From Roseiarcus sp963775575 (lineage in GTDB: Bacteria > Pseudomonadota > Alphaproteobacteria > Rhizobiales > Beijerinckiaceae), in assembly GCA_963775575.1 (NCBI GenBank), contig CAVZJG010000002.1:868001-932000 (forward strand): 64,000 nt of DNA, in the 5' to 3' direction. Shown here piece by piece: positions 9,018 to 19,314 of the stretch. How positions within the stretch are numbered: the first letter of the stretch is position 1; each line of letters starts with the position of its first letter. The notes under the pieces are model-generated. The model made no database searches, was not told where the DNA came from, and saw only the letters and a list, made by a program, of their open reading frames with translations. Position numbers and translations under genes: made by a program.

Positions 9018-9842
9018 TCACGAGGCGGAAGGCGCCTCTTCGTCGCTAACGCCCGACCTTCGGCGCGGCTGGCAGAGCGGTCGCGCCCTCGGTTCTCTCA
9101 GGAAGGCGAGAATTTCGCCGACCGCCTCGACATGCCCCAATTCCGCCGCGGTCCGTTCGATGCGCTCCGACAGCGGTCCGGGGGCGAGAAAAATCATGCG
9201 GTAGGCGGTCCGAACGGCGCGAACCTCGGCGACCGGAAAGCGCCGCCGGCGCATCCCGACCACGTTGACGCCGACCAGACGCGCCTGAGAGCCCGCCGCG
9301 AGACCGAACGGGATGACGTCGCCGCGGATCCCCGATGCGCCTGAGATCATCGCCCCGGAGCCGATCCGCGTGAACTGGTGCACGGCGACAAGGCCGGAAA
9401 TGAGCACGTTGTCGCCGAGGACGCAGTGCCCGGCGAGCGTGGCGCAATTGGCGAAGACGGCCTGGCGGCCGATGCGGCAGTCGTGCGCGACATGGCTGTA
9501 GGCCATGAAGAACCCGCCGTCCCCCACCGCCGTTTCGCCGCCTCCCTGCGCCGTGCCCCGGTTCATGGTGACGCTTTCGCGGATGATGCAGTCGGCCCCG
9601 ATCGACAACGTCGTCGGCTCGTCTTTGTAGGCGATCGATTGGGGCGGACCGCCGAGGCAGGCGAAAGGATGGACCACCGTCCGGGCGCCGATCATGGTTC
9701 GCCCGGCGACATGGACATTGGCGATCAAGCGACAGTCATCGCCGATCACGACATCGCGACCGATGACGCAATAGGGGCCGATGACGGCGCCCTTTCCGAT
9801 CCGCGCTCCATCTTCAATTCGCGCCGTTGCGTCGATCTGCAT
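9018..9842 (-). CDS. lpxA: Acyl-ACP--UDP-N-acetylglucosamine O-acyltransferase (or GlcNAc3N N-acyltransferase)
   Basis: 274 residues from ATG 9842. Left-handed beta-helix with hexapeptide repeats (IGKGAVIGPYCVIGRDVVIG and following), then the LpxA signature: FACLGGPPQSIAYK, MNRGTAQGGG, FMAYSHVAHDC, HQFTRIG, and a helical C-terminus. Catalyses the first acylation of lipid A synthesis in the cytosol. Because gnnA and gnnB lie in the same cluster, the acceptor may be UDP-GlcNAc3N, making an N-acyl product. LpxA normally sits with lpxD, fabZ, lpxI and lpxB; none is beside it here, so this may be a second lpxA. Confidence 0.9.
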   Translation of the reverse strand: MQIDATARIEDGARIGKGAVIGPYCVIGRDVVIGDDCRLIANVHVAGRTMIGARTVVHPFACLGGPPQSIAYKDEPTTLSIGADCIIRESVTMNRGTAQGGGETAVGDGGFFMAYSHVAHDCRIGRQAVFANCATLAGHCVLGDNVLISGLVAVHQFTRIGSGAMISGASGIRGDVIPFGLAAGSQARLVGVNVVGMRRRRFPVAEVRAVRTAYRMIFLAPGPLSERIERTAAELGHVEAVGEILAFLREPRARPLCQPRRRSGVSDEEAPSAS

Positions 9843-10000
9843 GATGACTCCTGAAGGCGCCCTGCCCGCCGTCAAAGACCGGATCGCCGAGTTCGCTCGT
9901 CCCCTCGCCCTCGCGGCGCTCTGGAATCTGGAGGCGGAAAAACGCTCCGTGTCGACCTTTCCGCGCCCGTTGCGCCTCGGCTTGCAACCTGCTTCATCCG

Positions 10001-10543
10001 TCACCGCGTCGTTGCGACCGTCGCGGGCCGCGGGCCGCGCAACAGCGCGAAGATCGCCAGGAGGACGAGCAGAGGGTCGAGGCAGGCGTTCCACAAATTG
10101 TCGAACAGCCCAGTCGCGTAAGCCAGGAGGTCGAAGCCGAGAAGCGACAGAGCGACTTCCTGGCGTCGCCAAGCCAGCCACAGCCCGAGCGCGGCGATCG
10201 GCAGCAGCAACGGCAGGGGGCGATAGCCGAGATCGAAGGGATCGAACGGCCCCAGGCCGAGCGAAAGAGGATAGAACACGACCGCCACGGCGACCAACGC
10301 CGCCGCCAGAGAACGGCATGACGAGATCAGGCGGTCGTGATCCGACAGCCGCAACACGGCGATCTGGGTCAACGTGAAGGAAGGCGCCCACAAGGCGGCG
10401 TGTAGAGCCGGCGCCACGGAAAGCAAAGCGGCAAGCGCGGCCAGCAACCCCACGAGCCGGCGCCTCGGCAGGGGCGCGAACGTGACGGCCGCGCCCGCCA
10501 ATAGCGCGGCGGCCGACTGACCGTAAATCGCGGCGGCCGTCAA
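10001..10543 (-). CDS. Integral membrane protein, partner of sialidase-like gene
   Basis: About 180 residues with at least four hydrophobic segments (AAALLAGAAV, VGLLAALAALLSV, AAALVAVAVVFYPLSL, PLPLLLPIAALGLWLAW, and a C-terminal LDPLLVLLAIFALL). No family is recognised. The best start is a TTG at 10543 that overlaps the TGA of the sialidase-like gene by 4 bp (TTGA), implying translational coupling; a longer frame begins at 10606. Function unknown; the coupling suggests it works with the sialidase-like protein in the envelope. Confidence 0.6.
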   Translation of the reverse strand: MTAAAIYGQSAAALLAGAAVTFAPLPRRRLVGLLAALAALLSVAPALHAALWAPSFTLTQIAVLRLSDHDRLISSCRSLAAALVAVAVVFYPLSLGLGPFDPFDLGYRPLPLLLPIAALGLWLAWRRQEVALSLLGFDLLAYATGLFDNLWNACLDPLLVLLAIFALLRGPRPATVATTR

Positions 10544-11665
10544 AGCGCATCGCCTTTCAGCCAGGCTTCCGAGAACTCCGCGTGCGCAATGGTCTGAGAT
10601 CGCCATGAGTAAGCCAGGTGGATCCGACCGTCCCGGGTCTGCAGCAGGCTCGGATACGAATACTCGGCCTTGCGCTCGGGGTCGTCTTCCACAACGCGCG
10701 CCGGCGTCCAGGTCTCGCCCTCGTCTTCAGACAGAAACAGGGCCAGCTTATAGCGCGCGCCGCCGGTCAGCGGGTTGGCCGCCAAGAGCAGACGGCCGCT
10801 GGCTAACCGCAACAAAGCCACCAATGCGTTGGGGTTGGCGATCGGCGGCGAAGCGGACGCCTGCCAGCTGAGGCCGCCGTCCACAGTGGCGTCGGCCATC
10901 ACGCGACCGTCGCCGGACCCGCCGTCGCGCAGCAGCGCGAGCGCGCGACGGCCATCGAGCGCCGCCGCGGCGGGCTGCAGGCCCGGACGCTCGCTGGGCA
11001 TGCGGACCTTTCCCAGAATGCGCCCGTCGGCGGACAATCGCAGCCATTCCGCTCGATTGGCGAAAAGCTCATGATAAACCGGCAAGCCGACGCCGCCGTC
11101 GGCCAGCGCCACGGGCGGCGCGCGCACGGCCGTGCTGATGTTGAGGAAAGGCGAGGCGACCAGCTTTTCGGCGGGCGACCAGTCTGTCGCCGCCGTCGCC
11201 GGAAACACTGTGGTTGATCGAGCTTCCCGACCAGCCGCCGAAGCCGACGCTGCCGTACCACAGGTGCAACCTGCCCTTCTCGGCGTAGAGGACTGGGTTG
11301 CCCAGGAAGCTCACGTAGGCTCGCGTGGCGGCGGCGGTGGCCGCCCGGGTCGCCGCGGTTCGGGGCGCGCTCCACCCCGATCCGTCGCGCGCGCTGAACC
11401 AAATCGCGACGTCGCCTGCGGCCTCGCGGCTGCCCGCGTACCAGACGGCCGCGAGCCGGCCATCGGCCAATTCGGCCAGGCTGGCCGAGTGGGCGTACGG
11501 CGCTACGGCAGGGAGCTTTTCCAGCGCGAATTCAGCCGGCAGCTCAAGAGTTGCCGCGGGCGCCGGCGCTGCGAACGACGGCGCGGCCGGCGCGGGCGCG
11601 CGCCAAACGGCGGCGGCCAAGGCCAGTGCGAAAAACGCCAACGCCGGCGATCTGGGCAAGGTCAT
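10540..11665 (-). pseudogene. Sialidase/BNR-repeat family protein, frameshifted
   Basis: Starts at ATG 11665 with a signal peptide (MTLPRSPALAFFALALAAAV), followed by a BNR/Asp-box beta-propeller: WYAGSREAAGDVAIWFS, LGNPVLYAEKGRLHLWYGS, SSINHSVS. The frame is then lost near 11181-11190 and continues one base over as DWSPAEKLV, SPFLNIS, PVYHELF and SEDEGETWTPARV, ending at 10540. Removing one A from AGACT (minus strand, complement of 11181-11185) gives a smooth DGGDSWSPAEKL and a 374-residue protein. The two parts are otherwise intact, so this is a fresh lesion or a sequencing error. Predicted secreted or periplasmic glycan-binding/hydrolysing protein. Confidence 0.8.
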
Positions 11666-11799
11666 CCCGCCGGTCCTCAGCGGTTCGTCACAACCGACGG
11701 CACTATGCGTGGCCGGCGCGGCGATTGCAACGGCGGCGGCGAAGGCCGAGGATTGCGATCGGCGGCCGCAGCTCCGCGCGCGCCTCGCCCTCCTTTCGT

Positions 11800-13626
<1,827 letters not shown>

Positions 13627-13769
13627 GCGCCTGTGTCGTGGAAACCGGCTGTCCCGCTTTCGCCCGTTCTCGACGCTCGCCGTGGCGAGATCGGCCGATC
13701 GACGGCGTGACCGACCGCCCTGTTAAAGGGTTCCCGCGCCGAGTCAACGCCCAGGGGGTTCGCGCAAGC

Positions 13770-14277
13770 TTCGCGCGACGACGCTCCATCGCTCCAAGGG
13801 CGGCCAGTTCATCGCCCATGCGCAGGCGCCGCCGGGCGACCCCTATGACGGCCGCACGCTCGGCATCGTCGCGCCGGATATGCAGGCGCAGATCGGCGCC
13901 AACCTCGAGCGTATCGTCGGCGATCGCGGCTCCCTTAGCGCGATGCGGAGCATCGTCGCGACGGTCACAACGCTCCGTCCGAGCGCCGGTTCAAGGTCTC
14001 CGCCTCCAGCCAGAAGCGGCGCGTCGCCGCGGCGATCAAGCGGGAGCTGCGCCGCCGCTCCGCGATCGAGCCGTGCATCGGCCATCTCAAATCCGAGCGC
14101 CGCATGGGCTGCAACTGCCTCGCCCACGCCGCCGGAGACGCCGCCAACGCCGTTCTCGCCGCCGCCGGCTACAAGTTCCGCAGATTGCCGGCCTGGCGGA
14201 CGATCTTTTTGCGCGCCTGGCTCGCCGCGCTCGTCGCCGCCGCCAAACCGCCCCTCAATCAGAGCGCCGTCGCCTAG
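13770..14277 (+). pseudogene. Remnant of an IS5-type transposase (C-terminal part)
   Basis: A transposase C-terminus can be read across two plus-strand frames. First TTLHRSKGGQFIAHAQA, GDPYDGRTL and LERIVGDRG to about 13930. Then, after some 30 bases of unrelated sequence, GHNAPSERRFKVSAS, KRRVAAAIKRELRRRSAIEP and IGHLKSERRMGCN, to a TAG at 14275-14277. This is the pattern of IS5-family (IS1182/ISL2-like) DDE transposases around the final Glu. There is no start, and the 5' half and terminal repeats are gone, so the copy is dead. It sits between the MsbA-like gene and glf and marks past rearrangement of the envelope locus. Confidence 0.75.
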
Positions 14278-14385
14278 TCGGCATTCTTCACCGACGACTT
14301 GACCGTCGACCTTACGCGCCCGCCATGGCGTTCCGTCGTGCGGCGCGGCTACCGGCGGGAAATGCCTCTGTGTCGTCAGACGGCT

Positions 14386-15555
14386 TCACGCGCTCATCGC
14401 CGCGCCCGCGCGAAAACGCGGAACCATCTCGCTCTCGAACGCCTTCAGCGCCGCGCCGATCGCTTGGTGCATGTCCCAATAGCGATAGCCGCCGAGGCGC
14501 CCGCCGAAATGCACGTTCGTCTCGTTCGCCGTGCGCGCCTTATAGCGGAGGTAGGTCGCTTTGTCCGCGGCGGCGCCGATGGGGTAATAGGGTTCGTCGC
14601 CGCGCTTGGCGGAGCGCGGGTATTCGCGCGCGATGACCGTCTTGTCCCTGGGGTAGGCGCGCTCGGGATGGAGATGGCGGAATTCGAGGATGCGGGTGAA
14701 GGGCGTCGCCTCGTCGGCGTAGTTCATCACCGCCGCGCCCTGAAAATCGCCGACCGGCAGGACCTCGCGCTCGAAATCGACGGTCCGCCAGCCGAGCTCG
14801 CCCTCGCGATAGTCGAAATAGCGGTCGATCGGGCCGGTGTAGACGATCGGCAGGTCCGCGCGCAGATGCGGCTTGAGGTCGAAAAAGTCGAGGCCGAGCC
14901 GCACGGCGATCAGCGGGTGGTCGAGCATCCGCCGAAAGATCGCGGCGTAGCCGTCGACCGGCAGGCCCTCGAACGCGTCGGAAAAATAGCGATTGTCGAA
15001 GGTGTAGCGCACCGGCAGCCGCGTGATGATGTGCTCGGACAATTCGTGCGGGTCAATTCCCCATTGCTTGGCGGTGTAGCCGCGGATAAACGCCTCATAG
15101 AGCGGCCGGCCGATCAGCGAGATCGCCTTCTCCTCGAGATTGCGCGGGCGCCTGCCGCCGAGCTCCGCCGCCTGCTCGGCGATCAACGCGCGCGCCTCGT
15201 CGGGCGAAAAGCGGCGGCCGAAGAACTGGCAGATCGTGCCCAGGTTGATCGGCATGGCGTAGACCTGGCCGCGGCAGGCGGCAAACACCCGATGGCGATA
15301 GTCGGTGAAGGCGGTGAAGCGCTTCACGTAATTCCACACCGCCTCGTTCGGCGTGTGGAACAGATGCGCGCCGTACGCGTGGACTTCGATGCCGGTCTCG
15401 GGATCATTCTCGCTGTAGGCGTTGCCGCCGACGTGGGAGCGCCGATCAATCACCAGGACGCGCTTGCCGAGGCCTTCGGCGAGCCGCTCCGCCAGGGTCG
15501 CGCCGTAGAACCCGGCGCCGACGATGAGAACTTCGATATCGCTCAAATCGTTCAT
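14386..15555 (-). CDS. glf: UDP-galactopyranose mutase
   Basis: 389 residues. N-terminal FAD-binding VLIVGAGFYGA, then DRRSHVGGNAY, HAYGAHLFHT, FTDYRHRVFA, KQWGIDP, YTGPIDRYFDY, GWRTVDFE and MNYADE: a full-length Glf. Converts UDP-galactopyranose to UDP-galactofuranose with reduced FAD in the cytosol, supplying Galf for O-antigen or other surface glycans. It is followed on the same strand by the DUF707 and GT25 genes (15613-17377), so the three likely form one glycan-building group. High confidence in the family. Confidence 0.95.
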   Translation of the reverse strand: MNDLSDIEVLIVGAGFYGATLAERLAEGLGKRVLVIDRRSHVGGNAYSENDPETGIEVHAYGAHLFHTPNEAVWNYVKRFTAFTDYRHRVFAACRGQVYAMPINLGTICQFFGRRFSPDEARALIAEQAAELGGRRPRNLEEKAISLIGRPLYEAFIRGYTAKQWGIDPHELSEHIITRLPVRYTFDNRYFSDAFEGLPVDGYAAIFRRMLDHPLIAVRLGLDFFDLKPHLRADLPIVYTGPIDRYFDYREGELGWRTVDFEREVLPVGDFQGAAVMNYADEATPFTRILEFRHLHPERAYPRDKTVIAREYPRSAKRGDEPYYPIGAAADKATYLRYKARTANETNVHFGGRLGGYRYWDMHQAIGAALKAFESEMVPRFRAGAAMSA

Positions 15556-15612
15556 CGCAGGGAACCGTCCGAGTTCAGGCTTCGACGGCGGACGCCGCAG
15601 CGTTTGCGTGGG

Positions 15613-16512
15613 TCATTCCAGGCCGCATCGTCGCAGCCGCGACAAGTCCGGCTTTCGCGTCGTCTGCCGCCGAACCAACTGCACGATTTTCCAACTCGCG
15701 CTCTCCTGCGCCGTGAATTGCGAATAGACCTTCACATAGGCGAAAGCCATGGCGAACCCGAGCCTCACGCAGCCTTCGCGCAGGCGCCCGCGCGAATCGA
15801 CGGCGGCGTAGATCAGCGGTCTGATCCGGCCCTGCACGTTATAGCGCGCGCGCAAGATCAGCTCTTCGTCTTCGGCGACAATGCCTCTTTTCGCCATTCG
15901 CCCGCGAAGCGCCTTGCCGATCGGCCGCGTGTGACGCACGGCGACCCGATCGATGATCGCCGCCTTGTAACGAGCGTCCTCCGACAGGCGGCACCAGATG
16001 TAATCCATGCCGAACCCGCTCATCGAACCCTTGAAGTCCTCCAGAACGGCTTGCAGCAGGCTCGCTTTCAGGCAGGGGACCATGATTTCGATGAAATTGA
16101 CATAGCGCAGAACAAAGCCGGGGCAGGACATGAATGCAAAATGCGAGAAATAGCTGTCCCGGGTCAGCGAGGGTTGCGCGACATCCAAATCGTATTGGCG
16201 CATCGCGTCGAAAATGGCGTCGATGTCCGTCGAGGAGGCCGCGACATCGTCGTCGGGGAGCCAGACGTAATCGTAACGGCTCAAATGATCCGACTGGGAA
16301 AATAGCGCATGAAGCCCGTCCCATTTGCCGCCGCGCCGCGTCACGACGAGAACGTCGTCCGGATGCTGGAATCGGGCGTCGGGGTCGTAGAGGCTGACGA
16401 CCAAGTCCCAGTTTCGGCTTTGTGCGCGGTTCAGCCAATACGGATGCAACGAATTCTTGCCGGCGCGCACGACGACGAGGTTCTTTCGCGGCTGGGAATC
16501 GGCGACGGACAA
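15613..16512 (-). CDS. DUF707 family protein (putative glycosyltransferase-like)
   Basis: 299 residues. Reads VVVRAGKNSLHPYWL, WDLVVSLYD, GGKWDGLHALF, YDYVWLPDDDVAAS and HTRPIG, the pattern of DUF707 proteins. The LPDDD stretch resembles the DxD metal-binding motif of nucleotide-sugar glycosyltransferases, and the location between glf and a GT25 gene fits polysaccharide synthesis. No signal peptide. Biochemical function of the family is not established as far as I know; glycosyltransferase is an inference. Confidence 0.75.
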   Translation of the reverse strand: MSVADSQPRKNLVVVRAGKNSLHPYWLNRAQSRNWDLVVSLYDPDARFQHPDDVLVVTRRGGKWDGLHALFSQSDHLSRYDYVWLPDDDVAASSTDIDAIFDAMRQYDLDVAQPSLTRDSYFSHFAFMSCPGFVLRYVNFIEIMVPCLKASLLQAVLEDFKGSMSGFGMDYIWCRLSEDARYKAAIIDRVAVRHTRPIGKALRGRMAKRGIVAEDEELILRARYNVQGRIRPLIYAAVDSRGRLREGCVRLGFAMAFAYVKVYSQFTAQESASWKIVQLVRRQTTRKPDLSRLRRCGLE

Positions 16513-16528
16513 TGGCGAACTCGGCGAT

Positions 16529-17377
16529 CTACCGCGCCTCTTTCGGCGCGGTCGGGTTGGCGAATCGGCTCACGATCGGCCGGATTTTGGAGCGCGCTCG
16601 AAGCCTTTGGCGCAGGTAGAGCCATTGATAGCGCAAGTTGCGAACCAGTCGGACCCATCCGCCGAGAAGGCCGGCGGGCTTGGCGGCTTCGCGCGAGGAT
16701 TCGATCGCTCCGACGCCGTCCGCCGTCCGAACGCGCAATGGGGCGGGCTCGACAAGCAACACCGGGACGCCGAAATCCCACCAATGCTTGAGATCCATAT
16801 CGACAGGTCGCCCGAACGGAAGGGATTTTTCGGCGAGCGCCGCGGCGGCGCGACGCTCGACGACATAGCCGAGGGTCATTCCAGGAATCTTGGCGGGCGC
16901 GAGCAACCGGTAGCCGCCGGTCAGCGTCGCCAGCCTTGCGCCCTTCGCCTTCCTCTGCGAATGGAGCTTGACCAGGCAATTCGACAAGTCCATCCCGCAA
17001 ATCTCGTCCAGCAGCGCCGGCAGCGCATCGTCGGCGTCGAAATCGTCTTCCAAGATGATCGCCCCGGCGGCTCGGCTCCTGCCGACCCGGTCCCACAGCG
17101 CGCGATGGCTCAAGTAGCAGCCGATTTCCGCTGCCGACAACGGACGTTTGAAAAGCCTGGCGTTCTTGTCGGGGTCATAGGCCCTCGCGATCTCTTCTTG
17201 CGAGAGATCGGATCCGCCGATCGCGTCGAAGAACTCGAATTCCAGGCCGAGCCGGTCCATCTCCGCTCGACACGAAGCGCGCCGCGCCCGCGCGGCGGGC
17301 AACGAGATGACGAATATCGGCCACGACGATCGCTCGTCCGAGACTCGACGCGGCATATCGATTGGCGCGGCGGACAT
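16529..17377 (-). CDS. Glycosyltransferase family 25 (LPS galactosyl/glucosyltransferase-like)
   Basis: 282 residues from ATG 17377 (MSAAPIDMPRR). GT25 features: IFVISLPAARARRASCRAEM at the start, FEFFDAIGG, LSAAEIGCYLSH, and the acidic AIILEDDFDADD motif. Members such as LgtB/LgtE transfer galactose to LPS or capsule in the cytosol. It ends 17 bp before the DUF707 gene. The open frame continues upstream to 17773, but that part has no family similarity, so the internal ATG is preferred. Confidence 0.85.
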   Translation of the reverse strand: MSAAPIDMPRRVSDERSSWPIFVISLPAARARRASCRAEMDRLGLEFEFFDAIGGSDLSQEEIARAYDPDKNARLFKRPLSAAEIGCYLSHRALWDRVGRSRAAGAIILEDDFDADDALPALLDEICGMDLSNCLVKLHSQRKAKGARLATLTGGYRLLAPAKIPGMTLGYVVERRAAAALAEKSLPFGRPVDMDLKHWWDFGVPVLLVEPAPLRVRTADGVGAIESSREAAKPAGLLGGWVRLVRNLRYQWLYLRQRLRARSKIRPIVSRFANPTAPKEAR

Positions 17378-17970
17378 CGCATGCTTCCTGAGCGCTCGGC
17401 GATCGGCCGCACCCGCGGCCCGCGCCCCTCGCCCGATCGTCGGCGATAAGCATCCCGCCTGCGCGTCTGTCAACGGCGCCCGAACGCCGGGAACTGGCCC
17501 CTGCCCCGGGGCGCCACCGTCGGTCTCCGCCGATGGCGCGGCGCCGCCGGCCTTTCCGATGCGGCGCGCGCCGGCTGCTCCAGCATGACCGGCCCCGGCC
17601 TTGTTGAAAATCTGGTCAAGTCGCGTTGCGACGCTCGACCAGAGCTGCGCGCGGAAGCCGGCCTTGCGCCAAAAAGCCAAGCGACATTCCCGGCAGCCGG
17701 CGCAGCTGATCTTCGTCATTCTCTTTGCCCGCCGCGCCGACAAAGCGATCGCGCCATCGCGTCGACGTGACAATGCCCCTTCGATTTGTTACGCGTTTCA
17801 TCAAAACATCGGGAGACACGCGTCTTGACGACAGGAGAATCCGTAAGTTCGACGCGCCGCTCGCTTTCGGCATGTCCCAGCGCCTTTCTCGATTGCTTTG
17901 GCGTCGGCCCAGGCTTGCCGGGAATCTCACAACAGAGCAAATTTGATCGAAGCCCGCGGCCATCTGGAGA
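17378..17970. other. Intergenic region between divergent GT25 and dxr genes
   Basis: 593 bp. Short open frames on both strands look spurious. It must carry two divergent promoters. The dxr start has a ribosome site CTGGAGA immediately upstream (17964-17970). I see no riboswitch-like or repeat structure. Confidence 0.5.
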
Positions 17971-19218
17971 ATGTCCGGTGAGAGCGTGACGCAGTCCTTC
18001 GCTCCGCCGAAGATCAAGAGCTCCGCCGCGCTCGGCGCGCCGCGCGCCGGCTCGGCCGCGCCCAAACGTCTCGTCGTCCTCGGCGCGACCGGCTCGATCG
18101 GACGCTCCTGCGCGCAGGTGGTGGCCAGGGCGCCGGGGCGTTTTGCGGTCGTCGCGGTGGCGGGCGGGCGCGACGGAGCGGCGCTCGCGCGTTCGGCGCT
18201 GGAGCTCGGCGCTTCGTTCGCTGCGCTCGCCGACCCGGCCGGCTACGCCGAACTGAAGGCGGGGGTGGCGGGAAGCGGCGTCGAAATCGCCTGCGGTGCC
18301 GAGGCGGTGGTCGAAGCGGCGCTGCGCGAGGCCGATCTCGTCGTTTCGGCGATCGTCGGCGCGGCCGGCCTCGCCCCGACCTACGCGGCGATTTCGGCGG
18401 GCCGCGCCGTCGCGCTCGCCAACAAGGAAACGCTGGTGTGCGCGGGCGAGGCGGTGATGGCGGCGGCGCGCCGCTCCGGGGCGCGTCTGCTGCCGGTGGA
18501 TTCGGAACACAACGCCATCTTTCAGGCGATGGGCGGACGCGATCCGGCGACGATCGTCAAGATGACCCTGACCGCCTCGGGCGGTCCGTTCCGGCAATGG
18601 AGCGCCGAGCGCATCGCCGGCGCGACGCGCGCCGAGGCGCTCGCCCATCCCAACTGGGCGATGGGCCCGAAAGTCACCATCAACTCCGCGAGCCTGATGA
18701 ACAAGGGTCTCGAACTCATCGAGGCGCATCATCTGTTCGGGCTTCCCGCCGAGCGGTTGGCGGTGGTCGTCCACCCTCAATCGATCGTCCACGGCCTCAT
18801 CGCCTTCGCCGACGGGTCGTTGATCGCCGGCATGGCCTCGCCGGACATGCGCACGCCGATCGCGCATTGCCTGGCCTATCCCGAGCGGATCGCCTCGGGC
18901 GTCGCGCCGCCGGATCTCGCCGCGCTGGGCGCGCTGACCTTCGAGCCGGCGGACCTCGCCCGGTTTCCCGCGCTCGGGCTGGCGATCGAGGCGCTCGGCG
19001 AAGGCGGCGGCGCGCCGACGGCGCTCAACGCCGCCAACGAGATCGCCGTCGCGGCGTTTCTCGAGGCCCGCATCGGCTTCGGCGGGCTCTTCCGCATCGT
19101 CGCGCGCACGCTCGAGGCGATGCGCGCCGCCGGCGAGACCCGCGCCCCCGCCACGGTCGCCCAGGCGCTGGCGATTCACCATATCGCGCGAGATAGGGCG
19201 CTCGCCCTCTTGGCCTAG
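17971..19218 (+). CDS. dxr: 1-deoxy-D-xylulose 5-phosphate reductoisomerase
   Basis: 415 residues. NADPH-binding LVVLGATGSIGRS, then ALANKETLVCAGE, the metal-binding LLPVDSEHNAIFQ, MTLTASGGPFR, HPNWAMGPKVTINSASLMNKGLE, and HPQSIVHG: all key DXR motifs present. Second enzyme of the MEP isoprenoid pathway, making MEP from DXP in the cytosol. An extension of about 28 residues precedes the Rossmann fold. In most bacteria dxr sits with uppS, cdsA and rseP; here it sits with ispG, dxs-ispH and hopanoid genes instead. Confidence 0.96.
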   Translation: MSGESVTQSFAPPKIKSSAALGAPRAGSAAPKRLVVLGATGSIGRSCAQVVARAPGRFAVVAVAGGRDGAALARSALELGASFAALADPAGYAELKAGVAGSGVEIACGAEAVVEAALREADLVVSAIVGAAGLAPTYAAISAGRAVALANKETLVCAGEAVMAAARRSGARLLPVDSEHNAIFQAMGGRDPATIVKMTLTASGGPFRQWSAERIAGATRAEALAHPNWAMGPKVTINSASLMNKGLELIEAHHLFGLPAERLAVVVHPQSIVHGLIAFADGSLIAGMASPDMRTPIAHCLAYPERIASGVAPPDLAALGALTFEPADLARFPALGLAIEALGEGGGAPTALNAANEIAVAAFLEARIGFGGLFRIVARTLEAMRAAGETRAPATVAQALAIHHIARDRALALLA

Positions 19219-19314
19219 GGTCGCCGAGCCGTCGTTGCAACCGAAGCGGCAATGGGGCGACGCAACCCAAGGACCGCATCGAACGTGCTTTCGCACGGCG
19301 CCCGGACCCGTTCG

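Noticed and set aside
9843..10550. Upstream extension of the lpxA frame to 10550
   Set aside because: The part before ATG 9842 overlaps the membrane-protein gene in another frame and lacks hexapeptide repeats; LpxA begins at MQIDATARI.
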